Program-made: the position numbers and the translations under genes
Notes under the pieces: model-generated
Told to the model about the DNA's origin: nothing
The model's input: the letters and a program-made list of their open reading frames with translations, nothing else
Databases searched by the model: none
Assembly (NCBI RefSeq): GCF_014643695.1
Contig: NZ_BMJY01000011.1
Coordinates: forward strand, 1 to 64,000
DNA length: 64,000 bases
Origin: Microbacterium album
Lineage (GTDB): Bacteria; Actinomycetota; Actinomycetes; Actinomycetales; Microbacteriaceae
Reading direction: 5' to 3'
Shown: in pieces, positions 53,075 through 61,465 of the stretch
Position numbering within the stretch: the first letter of the stretch is position 1
Layout of the letters: each line of letters opens with the position of its first letter

Positions 53075-53305
53075 TCACTCGGCGCGCACGAGCAGCTCGC
53101 CGATCTCGCAGTCGAGCGCGTCGCAGATCGCCGCGAGGGTGGAGAACCGGATGGCCCGGGCCCGGTCGTTCTTGAGGACCGAGAGGTTCACGATGCTGAT
53201 GCCCACCAGCTCGCTCAGCCGCGTGAGCGTCATGTCGCGCTCGGCGAGCAGCTCGTCCAGCCGGCAGTGGACGCCGGTGGGCCCGCTGTCGGTCGCCGGT
53301 GTCAT
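53075..53305 (-). CDS. XRE-type helix-turn-helix regulator (YozG-like)
   Basis: A 76-residue single-domain Cro/CI-type DNA-binding protein: CRLDELLAERDMTLTRLSEL, VGISIVNLSVLKNDRARAIR, LAAICDALDCEIGELLV. These small regulators are usually paired with a DUF2975 membrane protein (YoaS-YozG in Bacillus). It overlaps the DUF2975 gene by four bases (ATGA, 53302-53305). It is the likely ligand of the operator array upstream of the operon. Confidence 0.9.
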   Translation of the reverse strand: MTPATDSGPTGVHCRLDELLAERDMTLTRLSELVGISIVNLSVLKNDRARAIRFSTLAAICDALDCEIGELLVRAE

Positions 53306-53925
53306 ACGAGACCCTCGGTGTCGCGCTGCAGGCGCTGACCGACCGTGAAGGCGAGGCACGCGACCGCCACGACGAAGGCCGCGAGGATGTACGGCCCGAT
53401 TTCGACCTGGAGTATGACGTTGTCGAACGTTCCGGCGGAGATCTGCGCGAACGCGCCGTTGGCACCCATGTTCCCGAAGAAGGGGACGAGGAACGCGCCG
53501 GCGAGGCCCGCGAAGCCGGCGACCGCCACCAGGACGGTGTTGGTCGGCGAGAAGACGCGCTGACGGATGATGTTGATGCTCAGCCACAGCAGCGCGCCCA
53601 CCACGAGGGTGACCGCGGCGACGAGGACGAGTTGCTGGATGACGAGGGCGCCGACGGATGCCGCCGGCAGCGTGGGCGCGATCAGGGTGGCGCTCTCCAG
53701 CTCCACGATCACGGCGTCGCCGCCGGGGCCGATCGGCGCCTCGGCCGGCGTGCCGTTGAACACCGCGTGGACGGGCACGTTGGTTCCCGGCAGCACCTCC
53801 CCGATGCGGATGACGGCGCCGATGATCGTCGTGATGACGATGGCGGCACCGGCGAGGGCGAACAGCGCGAGCGCGGCCGCGTCCCAGCGCGACACCGTCG
53901 GCTTTTCCTGGCGGGAGGACGACAT
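53302..53925 (-). CDS. DUF2975 membrane protein (YoaS-like)
   Basis: A 207-residue integral membrane protein with four hydrophobic segments: about 17-40, 85-112, 132-150 and 175-197. An extracytoplasmic loop holds NVPVHAVFNGTPAEAPIGPG. DUF2975 proteins have no established activity; they are co-encoded with a small XRE regulator and may act as its membrane-bound partner or sensor. ATG 53925 follows AAGGAG with 5 nt spacing, and this ribosome site overlaps the first unit of the operator array. Confidence 0.85.
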   Translation of the reverse strand: MSSSRQEKPTVSRWDAAALALFALAGAAIVITTIIGAVIRIGEVLPGTNVPVHAVFNGTPAEAPIGPGGDAVIVELESATLIAPTLPAASVGALVIQQLVLVAAVTLVVGALLWLSINIIRQRVFSPTNTVLVAVAGFAGLAGAFLVPFFGNMGANGAFAQISAGTFDNVILQVEIGPYILAAFVVAVACLAFTVGQRLQRDTEGLV

Positions 53926-53934
53926 GACTGCTCC

Positions 53935-54017
53935 TTATCGATGATTGTTATTATCGATGATCGTTCTTATCGACTATCGTTGTATCGACTATCGATAAGA
54001 TAACGACTGTCGATATA
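53935..54017. promoter_or_regulatory. AT-rich operator array TTATCGAYKATCG before DUF2975-XRE
   Basis: Four near-identical 13-bp units: TTATCGATGATTG (53935), TTATCGATGATCG (53951), TTATCGACTATCG (53967) and GTATCGACTATCG (53982), spaced 16, 16 and 15 bp. A degenerate tail, ATAAGATAACGACTGTCGATA, follows to about 54015. Each unit contains ATCG half-sites. The array stands out in a very GC-rich genome and lies at the promoter and ribosome site of the DUF2975-XRE operon. It is most likely the autoregulatory operator of the XRE protein. Confidence 0.65.
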
Positions 54018-54158
54018 CCTGTCAAGCGAGGCCGGCCCGAGATGGCCGGCCCGCTATGCCCAGGGCGAACACCGGACCACGGGCACCGTGCGCTGACTAC
54101 CGTGGAACCACCGGCGTCGGAAGGCGTCGCCACTGGCCGTAGCGCCCGGAGGAGTGAC

Positions 54159-56681
54159 ATGTTCGAGAGATTCACCGACCGTGCCCGTCGTGTGGTCGTC
54201 CTCGCCCAGGAAGAGGCGAAGATGCTCAACCACAACTACATCGGCACCGAGCACATCCTGCTCGGGCTGATCCACGAGGGCGAGGGCGTCGCCGCGAAGG
54301 CGCTCGAGTCGCTCGGGATCTCGCTCGACGCCGTGCGCGAGCAGGTCCAGGACATCATCGGCCAGGGTCAGCAGCAGCCGACCGGCCACATCCCGTTCAC
54401 GCCGCGCGCCAAGAAGGTGCTCGAACTGTCCCTGCGCGAGGCGCTGCAGCTCGGCCACAACTACATCGGCACCGAGCACATCCTCCTCGGGCTCATCCGG
54501 GAGGGCGAGGGCGTCGCCGCCCAGGTGCTGGTCAAGCTCGGCGCCGACCTCAACAAGGTGCGCCAGCAGGTCATCCAGCTGCTCTCGGGCTACCAGGGCA
54601 AGGAGCCCGTGGGCGTCGCCCCCAGCGGCCAGGAGTCCAGCTCGCAGGCGCAGGGCGGTTCGCAGGTGCTCGACCAGTTCGGCCGCAACCTCACGCAGGC
54701 CGCGCGCGACAACAAGCTCGACCCGGTCATCGGGCGCGAGAAGGAGATCGAGCGCGTCATGCAGATCCTGTCGCGCCGCTCCAAGAACAACCCGGTGCTG
54801 ATCGGTGAGCCCGGCGTCGGCAAGACCGCGGTCGTCGAGGGCCTCGCCCAGGCGATCGTCAAGGGCGACGTGCCGGAGACGCTCAAGGACAAGCAGCTGT
54901 ACTCGCTCGACCTCGGCTCGCTCATCGCCGGATCGCGCTACCGCGGCGACTTCGAGGAGCGCCTGAAGAAGGTCACCAAGGAGATCCGCACCCGCGGCGA
55001 CATCATCGTCTTCATCGACGAGATCCACACGCTCGTGGGCGCGGGGGCCGCGGAGGGCGCGATCGACGCCGCCTCCATCCTGAAGCCGCTGCTCGCGCGC
55101 GGCGAGCTGCAGACGATCGGCGCGACCACGCTCGACGAGTACCGCAAGCACTTCGAGAAGGACGCCGCGCTCGAGCGCCGCTTCCAGCCGATCCAGGTCG
55201 CCGAGCCGTCGCTGCCGCACGCCATCAACATCCTGAAGGGCCTGCGCGACCGGTACGAGGCGCACCACAAGGTGCAGATCACGGACGGCGCGATCGTCGC
55301 CGCCGCGAACCTCGCCGACCGCTACGTCAGCGACCGCTTCCTGCCGGACAAGGCCATCGACCTGATCGACGAGGCCGGCGCCCGCCTCCGCCTGTCGATC
55401 CTGTCGTCGCCGCCGGAACTGCGCGAGTTCGACGAGAAGATCGCGAAGGTCCGCGAGGCCAAGGAAGCCGCGTCGGAGGAGCAGGACTTCGAGAAGGCCG
55501 CGGCGCTGCGCGACGAGGAGAAGTCGCTGCTGGCCGAGCGCCTGCGTCTCGAGAAGCAGTGGCGCAGCGGCGACGTCGGATCGCACGCGATCGTCGACGA
55601 GGGCCTGATCGCCGAGGTGCTGGCCCAGGCCACGGGCATCCCGGTGTTCAAGCTGACCGAGGAGGAGACCAGCCGTCTCGTCTTCATGGAGAAGGCGCTG
55701 CACCAGCGGGTCATCGGCCAGGAGGAGGCGATCTCGGCCCTGTCGAAGACGATCCGCCGTCAGCGTGCGGGCCTGAAGGACCCCAAGCGTCCGTCGGGAT
55801 CGTTCATCTTCGCCGGCCCCACGGGCGTCGGCAAGACCGAGCTCGCCAAGGCGCTCGCGGAGTTCCTCTTCGACGACGAGGGCGCGCTCATCTCGCTCGA
55901 CATGTCGGAGTTCGGGGAGAAGCACACCGTCTCGCGGCTGTTCGGAGCCCCTCCCGGCTTCGTCGGCTTCGAGGAGGGTGGCCAGCTCACGGAGAAGGTG
56001 CGCCGCAAGCCGTTCTCGGTCGTGCTGTTCGACGAGATCGAGAAGGCCCACCCGGACATCTTCAACTCGCTGCTGCAGATCCTCGAGGAGGGTCGCCTGA
56101 CCGACGGTCAGGGCCGCATCATCGACTTCAAGAACACCGTGATCATCATGACGACGAACCTCGGCTCGTCGGCGATCGCGGGCGGTCCGGTCGGCTTCCA
56201 GGTCGAGGGCGACACCACCACGTCGTACGAGCGCATGAAGGGCAAGGTCGACGAGGAGCTCAAGCGGCACTTCAAGCCCGAGTTCCTCAACCGCGTCGAC
56301 GACGTGATCGTGTTCCCGCAGCTGTCGAAGGACGAGCTGCTGCAGATCGTGGACCTGTTCACGAAGCGCCTGAGCGAGCGCCTGCTCGACCGGGACATGA
56401 CGATCGAGCTGTCGCAGGCCGCGAAGGAGCGTCTCATCGAGATCGGCTTCGACCCGGCGCTCGGCGCGCGTCCGCTGCGTCGCGCGATGCAGCACGAGGT
56501 CGAGGACCGGCTGTCCGAGCGGATCCTCAACGGCGAGCTCGAGTCGGGTCACCACATCAAGGTGGACGTCGAGGACGGCCGCTTCGTGTTCGAGAACGCC
56601 CCGCGCGGCGAGCGTGTCGCGGTCGGCGTCAACACCGGCGGCGGGATCTCCGGCACCCCGGACCTCGCGCTCGGCAACTGA
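54159..56681 (+). CDS. clpC: ATP-dependent Clp protease ATP-binding subunit ClpC
   Basis: An 840-residue HSP100 unfoldase that feeds substrates to ClpP. Two Clp-N repeats (1-145; [15 protein letters not shown] appears twice), AAA1 with Walker [10 protein letters not shown] (about 217) and Walker [10 protein letters not shown], a UVR/middle domain ([15 protein letters not shown], about 440), AAA2 with Walker [10 protein letters not shown] (about 553) and [15 protein letters not shown], and the C-terminal D2-small domain. Essential in many actinobacteria. ATG 54159 follows CGGAGGAG. No CIRCE or HAIR operator was seen upstream. A strong hairpin follows. Confidence 0.98.
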   Translation: MFERFTDRARRVVVLAQEEAKMLNHNYIGTEHILLGLIHEGEGVAAKALESLGISLDAVREQVQDIIGQGQQQPTGHIPFTPRAKKVLELSLREALQLGHNYIGTEHILLGLIREGEGVAAQVLVKLGADLNKVRQQVIQLLSGYQGKEPVGVAPSGQESSSQAQGGSQVLDQFGRNLTQAARDNKLDPVIGREKEIERVMQILSRRSKNNPVLIGEPGVGKTAVVEGLAQAIVKGDVPETLKDKQLYSLDLGSLIAGSRYRGDFEERLKKVTKEIRTRGDIIVFIDEIHTLVGAGAAEGAIDAASILKPLLARGELQTIGATTLDEYRKHFEKDAALERRFQPIQVAEPSLPHAINILKGLRDRYEAHHKVQITDGAIVAAANLADRYVSDRFLPDKAIDLIDEAGARLRLSILSSPPELREFDEKIAKVREAKEAASEEQDFEKAAALRDEEKSLLAERLRLEKQWRSGDVGSHAIVDEGLIAEVLAQATGIPVFKLTEEETSRLVFMEKALHQRVIGQEEAISALSKTIRRQRAGLKDPKRPSGSFIFAGPTGVGKTELAKALAEFLFDDEGALISLDMSEFGEKHTVSRLFGAPPGFVGFEEGGQLTEKVRRKPFSVVLFDEIEKAHPDIFNSLLQILEEGRLTDGQGRIIDFKNTVIIMTTNLGSSAIAGGPVGFQVEGDTTTSYERMKGKVDEELKRHFKPEFLNRVDDVIVFPQLSKDELLQIVDLFTKRLSERLLDRDMTIELSQAAKERLIEIGFDPALGARPLRRAMQHEVEDRLSERILNGELESGHHIKVDVEDGRFVFENAPRGERVAVGVNTGGGISGTPDLALGN

Positions 56682-56694
56682 TCCGATCCGCATC

Positions 56695-56731
56695 ACGACG
56701 GGGCGGGCGCCATGTGCGCCCGCCCCGTCGT
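56695..56731 (+). terminator. Hairpin terminator after clpC
   Basis: A perfect 16-bp stem (ACGACGGGGCGGGCGC at 56695-56710 and its complement at 56716-56731) with a 5-nt loop, CATGT, 13 nt after the clpC stop. No T-run follows. Confidence 0.75.
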
Positions 56732-56756
56732 CGTCGTCCGTCCCCGTCGTCGTCCC

Positions 56757-56823
56757 GTTGACTAGCTTCGGGGTAGTTCACTAGCGCGGGGAACGCTAGT
56801 GAACGCGACGAACGCTAGTCAAC
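56757..56823. repeat. GTTSACTAGC palindromic intergenic repeat, copy 2
   Basis: Nested inverted repeats: outer GTTGACTAGC (56757-56766) with GCTAGTCAAC (56814-56823); inner GTTCACTAGCG (56776-56786) with CGCTAGTGAAC (56794-56804) around a 7-nt loop. The whole 67 bp can fold as one long hairpin or cruciform. It lies between clpC and the acetyltransferase gene. The length equals that of copy 1 (51900-51966), but the order of boxes differs. Confidence 0.75.
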
Positions 56824-56841
56824 GGGTGGGATGGGACGCCT

Positions 56842-56847
56842 TAGGCT
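56842..56847 (+). promoter_or_regulatory. Putative leaderless -10 box for the acetyltransferase gene
   Basis: TAGGCT lies 6 nt before ATG 56854, just after repeat copy 2. Confidence 0.4.
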
Positions 56848-56853
56848 GAGGGG

Positions 56854-57372
56854 ATGACCGTGGCCAGGGACGAGCAGGCCTTCGTCGTGCGGCCGGCGCG
56901 CGCTGCCGACATGCAGCACGTACACCGGATGCTGGACCCGTACGTGCAGCAGCGGATTCTGCTGGGCAAGGACCTCGTCGTGCTGTACGAGTCCACGCAG
57001 GAGTTCCTGGTGGCGGAGGTCGACGGCACGATCATCGGCTGCGGTGCCCTCCACGTCATGTGGGAGGACCTCGGCGAAGTGCGCACGCTCCTGGTCGACC
57101 CGTCCTGGTTGCGCCGCGGCGTCGGCCGCGCGATCGTCGAGGGGCTGGAGCGCAAGGCCCGCGAGCTGGGGCTCAAGCGCCTGTTCTGCCTCACGTTCGA
57201 GGTCGAGTTCTTCACGCGCCGCGGCTTCGCGCCCATCGGGGAGCAGATCGTCGCGCCGGACGTGTACGCACAGCTGGTGCGCAGCCGCGACGAAGGGATC
57301 GCGGAGTTCCTCGATCTCGCGCACGTGAAGCCGAACACCCTCGGCAACACGCGCATGCTCAAGCTGCTCTGA
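56854..57372 (+). CDS. argA: Amino-acid N-acetyltransferase (GNAT; actinobacterial NAGS type)
   Basis: A 172-residue GNAT acetyltransferase resembling the short N-acetylglutamate synthase of actinobacteria (Rv2747 kind), which begins arginine synthesis by acetylating glutamate. Motif A is VRTLLVDPSWLRRGVGRAIV (acetyl-CoA site RRGVGR at about 88-93); LKRLFCLTFEVEFFTRRGFA and DLAHVKPNTLGNTRMLKLL are typical of this group. No amino-acid-kinase domain is present, as usual for this type. Other GNAT functions cannot be excluded. Confidence 0.82.
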   Translation: MTVARDEQAFVVRPARAADMQHVHRMLDPYVQQRILLGKDLVVLYESTQEFLVAEVDGTIIGCGALHVMWEDLGEVRTLLVDPSWLRRGVGRAIVEGLERKARELGLKRLFCLTFEVEFFTRRGFAPIGEQIVAPDVYAQLVRSRDEGIAEFLDLAHVKPNTLGNTRMLKLL

Positions 57373-57437
57373 CCCACGGCGGCACGCGCGGCGACACGCG
57401 ACGCGCGTGCCGGAGGGGACGCCCAGACAGCCGCGCC

Positions 57438-57443
57438 TACGCT
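57438..57443 (+). promoter_or_regulatory. Putative leaderless -10 box for a membrane-anchored protein gene
   Basis: TACGCT lies 6 nt before GTG 57450; GGAGG between them is too close to the start for normal spacing. Confidence 0.35.
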
Positions 57444-57449
57444 GGAGGC

Positions 57450-58142
57450 GTGGGATCCCAGCCGCGTCGTCGACACTCGCCCGCCGTGTACCGGCGGCGC
57501 AGGATCGCGGTGCTGCTGATCGCGCTCCTCGTCGTCGCCGGTGTCGTGTGGGCGGTGATCGCGCAGCCCTGGCGCGGCCTGGCCGATCTGCTGCCGCAGT
57601 CGGCACCGGAGCCGACCGCGTCCGCACCGGCATCCTCGCCGAGGCCGACCGGTTCGCCCACGCCGACCGAGTCTCCCGCGCCGACGGAGAGCCCCGAGCC
57701 CTCCGAGTCGCCGGACGACGGCGAGCCGCCGGCGCCCCAGCCCTGCGACCCGCACGTCATCGAGGTCGTTCCGCTCATCAACGGCGAGCGGTTTCGGACG
57801 CGGCCCATCGAGTTCTCGATCCAGCTCACCAATACCGGATCCGTCGACTGCACCATGAACGTCGGCACCTCCGTGCAGCAGTTCGTCGTGACCAGCGGCA
57901 CCGACACGTGGTGGCGTTCGACCGACTGCCAGCGGGAGCCGAGCGACATGGTCGTCACCCTCGCCGCGGGCCAGACCGTCACGAGCGCGGAGCCGCTCGT
58001 GTGGGATCGGACGCGCTCCAGCGTGGACACGTGCGACAGTGAGAACCGGCCGCGGGCGCCGGGCGGAGGCGCGACCTATCACCTCAAGGTGCGCGTCGGC
58101 GAGGTCGAGTCCGCGTCCATGACGCGCTTCTTCCTGTACTGA
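57450..58142 (+). CDS. Membrane-anchored protein with Pro/Ser/Thr linker (DUF4232-like?)
   Basis: A 230-residue protein of unknown function. A basic N-terminus (RRRHSPAVYRRRR) is followed by one membrane helix at about 20-40, a Pro/Ser/Thr/Glu-rich linker at about 50-98, and an extracytoplasmic beta-rich domain from about 99 with four cysteines (PCDPHVIEV, VDCTMNVG, STDCQREP, VDTCDSEN). These could make two disulfides. The domain (FSIQLTNTGSVDCTM) resembles small immunoglobulin-like domains such as DUF4232, but I cannot name it with certainty. GTG 57450 is the start that gives a normal signal-anchor. Confidence 0.7.
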   Translation: MGSQPRRRHSPAVYRRRRIAVLLIALLVVAGVVWAVIAQPWRGLADLLPQSAPEPTASAPASSPRPTGSPTPTESPAPTESPEPSESPDDGEPPAPQPCDPHVIEVVPLINGERFRTRPIEFSIQLTNTGSVDCTMNVGTSVQQFVVTSGTDTWWRSTDCQREPSDMVVTLAAGQTVTSAEPLVWDRTRSSVDTCDSENRPRAPGGGATYHLKVRVGEVESASMTRFFLY

Positions 58143-58214
58143 GCGACGCCTGAGCCGCGCGCGCGGCCAGAACGTGCGGGGGTGAGATGGGTGGAAATCC
58201 GGGGCGGACGCTCG

Positions 58215-58220
58215 TACCGT
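58215..58220 (+). promoter_or_regulatory. Putative leaderless -10 box for the DUF7882-like gene
   Basis: TACCGT lies 8 nt before ATG 58229, supporting that start over an upstream ATG at 58187. Confidence 0.35.
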
Positions 58221-58228
58221 GGGGCTAC

Positions 58229-58528
58229 ATGGGCACACTCTTCTACGGGGCCGGCAGCACGCCGATCGAGATCGACGACAGGGCGCTCGCGCACCTGAAG
58301 GCCGTGATCGTGGCGAAGCTGCGGCGGGACGAGGCGTTCACGCTGTCGCTGCAGCACGAGGACGGGAGCGGCCGGAGCACGCTGTGGATCAACGCCGCGA
58401 TCCCCCTGCGGTTCCGTTTCGACGAATCGGAGCGGCCGGAGCTGAATCCGGAATGGCTCGAGGATCTTGCGGAGTCGGCCAGCCTCCTGGGCGGGATCAC
58501 GCTGGTGCCGGAGCGGCCGGGGCCCTGA
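58229..58528 (+). CDS. DUF7882-like small protein
   Basis: A 99-residue protein starting MGTLFYGAGSTPIEIDDRAL and containing LAHLKAVIVAKLRRDEAFTL and STLWINAAIPLRFRFDES. This matches a small family common in Microbacteriaceae (DUF7882) with no known role; the high acidic/basic content and lack of signal peptide suggest a cytoplasmic protein. Homologues are often found in many copies per genome. The first 14 codons of the longer frame (from 58187) are not used by the family. Confidence 0.7.
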   Translation: MGTLFYGAGSTPIEIDDRALAHLKAVIVAKLRRDEAFTLSLQHEDGSGRSTLWINAAIPLRFRFDESERPELNPEWLEDLAESASLLGGITLVPERPGP

Positions 58529-58656
58529 CCGGCCCGCGGTATTCTCACATGCCGCTCGGCTGCTGACCAGCCCCCTGTGCGCCTTCTCCACCGCGCTTTG
58601 ACTGGGTCCGTAACGACCACCCAGCACATCGCCTCACGGCGGAGAAGGAGAGACGC

Positions 58657-59538
58657 ATGTTCTTCCACAGGCAGGAGCTCCAGCACACGGTGAAGCCGGA
58701 TGCGCCCGACGCCGTCTACGCGCGCAAGCTGCAGGAGGTGCTCGGCGGCCAGTACGGCGAGATCACCGTGGCGATGCAATACCAGTTCCAGGCATGGAAC
58801 ATGCACATCCCGGGCAAGTATCGGGACCTGCTCTTCGGCATCGGCGCGGAGGAGATGGGCCACGTCGAGATGCTGGCGATCATGATCGCCCAGCTGCTCG
58901 AGAAGGCTCCGCTCGGCGTGACCGAGAAGGCCGTCCAGGACGACCCCGTCGTCGCCGCGATCGTCGGAGGAACCGACGTGCAGCAGGCCATCGTCGCGGG
59001 GGCGGGCGCGCGCCCCGTGGACAGCAACGGCAACCCCTGGCAGGGCAGCTACATCACCGCGAGCGGCAATCTGCTGGCCGACTTCACCGCGAACGCGAAC
59101 GGGGAGATGCAGGGCCGTCTCCAGGTGGCGCGGCTCTACCACATGACGGACGACGCCGGCGTGCGGGACCTCCTGGCGTTCCTGCTGGCACGTGACACGA
59201 TGCACCAGAACCAGTGGCTCGCGGCGATCCAGCAGCTGAAGGAGGACGGCGTGGAGGATCTGCCCGTGCCCAGCAACTTCCCGCTGAACAAGGAGCACCG
59301 CGAGGTCTCCTACCAGTACCTCAACTTCAGCGACGGGAAGGCCGCCGCCGAGGGGGCCTGGGCCAGCGGTCCCACCCCGGACGGCAAGGGCGAGTTCACG
59401 TACCACGACGGGCCGACCACCAGCGCGCCGATGCCGCCGCCGACGCACCCCGACTCGCGGTTCTACGGCACGACCGAGCTGCCGAACGTCGTCGAGAAGA
59501 CGGCGGGAGCGGTGCAGGACGCGATGAACAAGGAGTAG
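58657..59538 (+). CDS. Manganese catalase
   Basis: A 293-residue dimanganese catalase that destroys H2O2. The four-helix bundle ligands are visible: Glu in GGQYGEITVAMQYQFQ, Glu-x-x-His in GAEEMGHVEMLA, Glu in ANGEMQGRLQVARLY, and His in LLARDTMHQNQW. The C-terminal tail (PPPTHPDSRFYGTTELPNVV) is typical of the Bacillus/actinobacterial type. It starts after GGAGAAGGAGAG. A TTGACT at 58598 could be a -35 box, but no matching -10 was found. It could serve against H2O2 made by flavin oxidases. Confidence 0.93.
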   Translation: MFFHRQELQHTVKPDAPDAVYARKLQEVLGGQYGEITVAMQYQFQAWNMHIPGKYRDLLFGIGAEEMGHVEMLAIMIAQLLEKAPLGVTEKAVQDDPVVAAIVGGTDVQQAIVAGAGARPVDSNGNPWQGSYITASGNLLADFTANANGEMQGRLQVARLYHMTDDAGVRDLLAFLLARDTMHQNQWLAAIQQLKEDGVEDLPVPSNFPLNKEHREVSYQYLNFSDGKAAAEGAWASGPTPDGKGEFTYHDGPTTSAPMPPPTHPDSRFYGTTELPNVVEKTAGAVQDAMNKE

Positions 59539-59547
59539 GAATCGCGG

Positions 59548-59579
59548 GAGGGGCCGGGAGCCGGTGCTCCGGGCCCCTC
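59548..59579 (+). terminator. Hairpin terminator after manganese catalase
   Basis: Left arm GAGGGGCCGGGAGC (59548-59561) pairs with GCTCCGGGCCCCTC (59566-59579) at 13 of 14 positions around a CGGT loop, 9 nt after the stop codon. Confidence 0.7.
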
Positions 59580-59598
59580 GCCGCGTACCCCCCCCGCA

Positions 59599-59604
59599 TA
59601 GGCT
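59599..59604 (+). promoter_or_regulatory. Putative leaderless -10 box for the SseB-like gene
   Basis: TAGGCT lies 6 nt before ATG 59611, the same box and spacing as at the acetyltransferase gene. Confidence 0.4.
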
Positions 59605-59610
59605 GGGGGA

Positions 59611-60018
59611 ATGGGTTCTCGGAAGCGCTTCTCGAAGGCTGATCCCGCGGCGTTCCGCTCCGAGGCGCTCGCGCAAGCGCTCGAGCGCCAGGACATGGCG
59701 GCCGTGGCGTTGGCGCTGCGCAACGGGAACACGGTGGTCCCGCTGCTGAAGCCGGGACCCCGCGACAACCCCCTCGACGGGGGTGAGGTCTGGACGTACC
59801 GAGACCCCGGCACGGGCGACGTGGCGCTGCTGCTGTTCAGCGACGCACGCAACAAGCCCGCGAACCTCCCCCCGAGCGTGGGCCTCTACTCGCCCGCGTG
59901 GCTGCGGTCGTTCCTCTCCGCGCATCGCGACACGCTCACGACGGTGTTCCTCGACATCGCCGGCCCGCATCCGATGCAGGCGTCGCCCGCCGAACTCCTC
60001 GCCGCGCTCGACGCCTGA
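59611..60018 (+). CDS. SseB-like protein
   Basis: A 135-residue cytoplasmic protein resembling the SseB N-terminal domain: LAQALERQDMAAVALALRNG, VVPLLKPG, WTYRDPGTGDVALLLFSDAR, and VGLYSPAWLRSFLSAHRDTL. SseB was named as an enhancer of serine sensitivity; the domain's biochemical role is unknown. It converges on radA, with 38 nt between the two genes. Confidence 0.65.
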   Translation: MGSRKRFSKADPAAFRSEALAQALERQDMAAVALALRNGNTVVPLLKPGPRDNPLDGGEVWTYRDPGTGDVALLLFSDARNKPANLPPSVGLYSPAWLRSFLSAHRDTLTTVFLDIAGPHPMQASPAELLAALDA

Positions 60019-60056
60019 GGCGCCCGGGCGCGTGAGCGGGCGGCGCCCCGCGACCG

Positions 60057-61415
60057 TCAGAAGCCCGGGATGTCCTTCAGGTAGTCCGGGATTTCCGGCG
60101 CCCGCACGTCCTCCAGTGCCGCGAGGAGCTTGCCCGAACGGTCGTCGACGACCCGTCCGTACCCGAGGCGCGTGGCCTCGGAACGGCGCTGGGCGGCCTG
60201 CGTGATCGGCCGGATCTCGCCCGCGAGGCTGAGCTCGCCTACGGCGGCGATCCCACGCGCGACGGCCCAGTGCCGCACGGAGCCGGCGACGGCGATCGCG
60301 ATCGCCAGGTCGGCCGCGGGCTCGGTGAAGCGCACGCCGCCGACGGTCGAGACGTACACGTCGAGGTCGCTCGTCTTCACGCGTGCCTTGCGCTCCAGCA
60401 CCGCGAGCACCATCGCGACGCGCGACGCGTCCACGCCGTGGACGACGCGTCGCGGGTTCGGCGCGCTCGTCGGCACCGTGAGCGCCTGCACCTCGACCGG
60501 AAGCGCCCGGCGCCCCTCGAGCGCGATCGCGACGCACGTGCCTGGCTCGGGCGTGCCGCGCGAGAGGAACAGGCTGCTGGGGTCGGGGACCTCCATGATG
60601 CCGTAGCCGGTCATCTCGAAGCAGCCCACCTCGTCGGTCGGCCCGAAGCGGTTCTTGAGCGCGCGGATGAAGCGCAGCGCGGTCTGCCGATCGCCCTCGA
60701 ACTGGCATACGACGTCCACGAGGTGCTCCAGCATGCGCGGCCCCGCCACCTGGCCGTCCTTCGTCACGTGACCGACCAAGATGATGGGCAGACCCCGCTC
60801 CTTCGCCACGCGGATCAACGATGAGGCGACCTCCCGGACCTGCCCGGGCATGCCGGCGGCCCCGTCGGAGAGCGAGGACGAGACGGTCTGCACCGAATCG
60901 ACGATCACGAGCTGCGGCGCGACCGCGTCGATCTGACCGAGCACGGCCGCGAGGTCGGTCTCGCTGGCCAGGAACAGCTCGTCGTGCAGCGCACCCGTGC
61001 GCTCCGCGCGGATGCGCACCTGAGCCGGCGACTCCTCGGCGCTGATGTAGAGCACGCGGCGGCCCTCCAGCGCCGAGCGCGCCGCCACCTCGAGCAGCAG
61101 GGTCGACTTGCCGACGCCGGGTTCGCCCGACAGGAGGATTGCGGCGCCCGGGACGATCCCGCCGCCCAGCACCCGGTCGAACTCGTCGACGCCAGACGCG
61201 CGCCGGGGAGCCTCGGCCGGGTCGATCTGGGTGATCGGCCGCGCGGCCGCGGTCGGGATCAGCGGTTCGACCCGGCGGGTGATGCCGGTCTGCTCCGACG
61301 CCTCCGCAACGGTTCCCCACTGCTGGCACTCGCCGCAGCGGCCCACCCATTTGGCGGCGGTCCAGCCGCACTCGGTGCAGCGGTAGGCGGCGGGGGCGGT
61401 GCGCTTGGTGGCCAT
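60057..61415 (-). CDS. radA: DNA repair protein RadA
   Basis: A 452-residue RadA/Sms, a RecA-like helicase that promotes branch migration in recombination repair. The N-terminal zinc finger is CTECGWTAAKWVGRCGEC, the Walker A GEPGVGKST is near residue 100, the RadA-specific motif is KNRFGPTDEVGCFEM, and the C-terminus is a Lon-protease-like domain (VHGVDASRVAMVLAVLERKA, GELSLAGEIRPITQAAQRRS). ATG 61415 has a TACGCT box 6 nt upstream, so it is probably leaderless. Confidence 0.97.
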   Translation of the reverse strand: MATKRTAPAAYRCTECGWTAAKWVGRCGECQQWGTVAEASEQTGITRRVEPLIPTAAARPITQIDPAEAPRRASGVDEFDRVLGGGIVPGAAILLSGEPGVGKSTLLLEVAARSALEGRRVLYISAEESPAQVRIRAERTGALHDELFLASETDLAAVLGQIDAVAPQLVIVDSVQTVSSSLSDGAAGMPGQVREVASSLIRVAKERGLPIILVGHVTKDGQVAGPRMLEHLVDVVCQFEGDRQTALRFIRALKNRFGPTDEVGCFEMTGYGIMEVPDPSSLFLSRGTPEPGTCVAIALEGRRALPVEVQALTVPTSAPNPRRVVHGVDASRVAMVLAVLERKARVKTSDLDVYVSTVGGVRFTEPAADLAIAIAVAGSVRHWAVARGIAAVGELSLAGEIRPITQAAQRRSEATRLGYGRVVDDRSGKLLAALEDVRAPEIPDYLKDIPGF

Positions 61416-61421
61416 GGGATC

Positions 61422-61427
61422 AGCGTA
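61422..61427 (-). promoter_or_regulatory. Putative leaderless -10 box for radA
   Basis: TACGCT on the minus strand, 6 nt before the radA ATG. Confidence 0.4.
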
Positions 61428-61465
61428 GGCGGGGCCGCCGACATCGCCGGTCGGCGATGCACAGG

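Noticed and set aside
53935..54017. The TATCGA-rich direct repeats as a replication origin with DnaA boxes
   Set aside because: The units do not match DnaA boxes (TTATCCACA-type), and the array sits at the promoter of an XRE operon, which explains it better.
54054..56696. 880-codon frame antisense to clpC
   Set aside because: A Leu/Glu/Arg/Asp-rich shadow of one of the most conserved genes in the window.
60019..60056. Hairpin between the SseB-like gene and radA
   Set aside because: Short CGCCCG/CGGGCG arms with a 10-nt loop are expected by chance in such GC-rich DNA.
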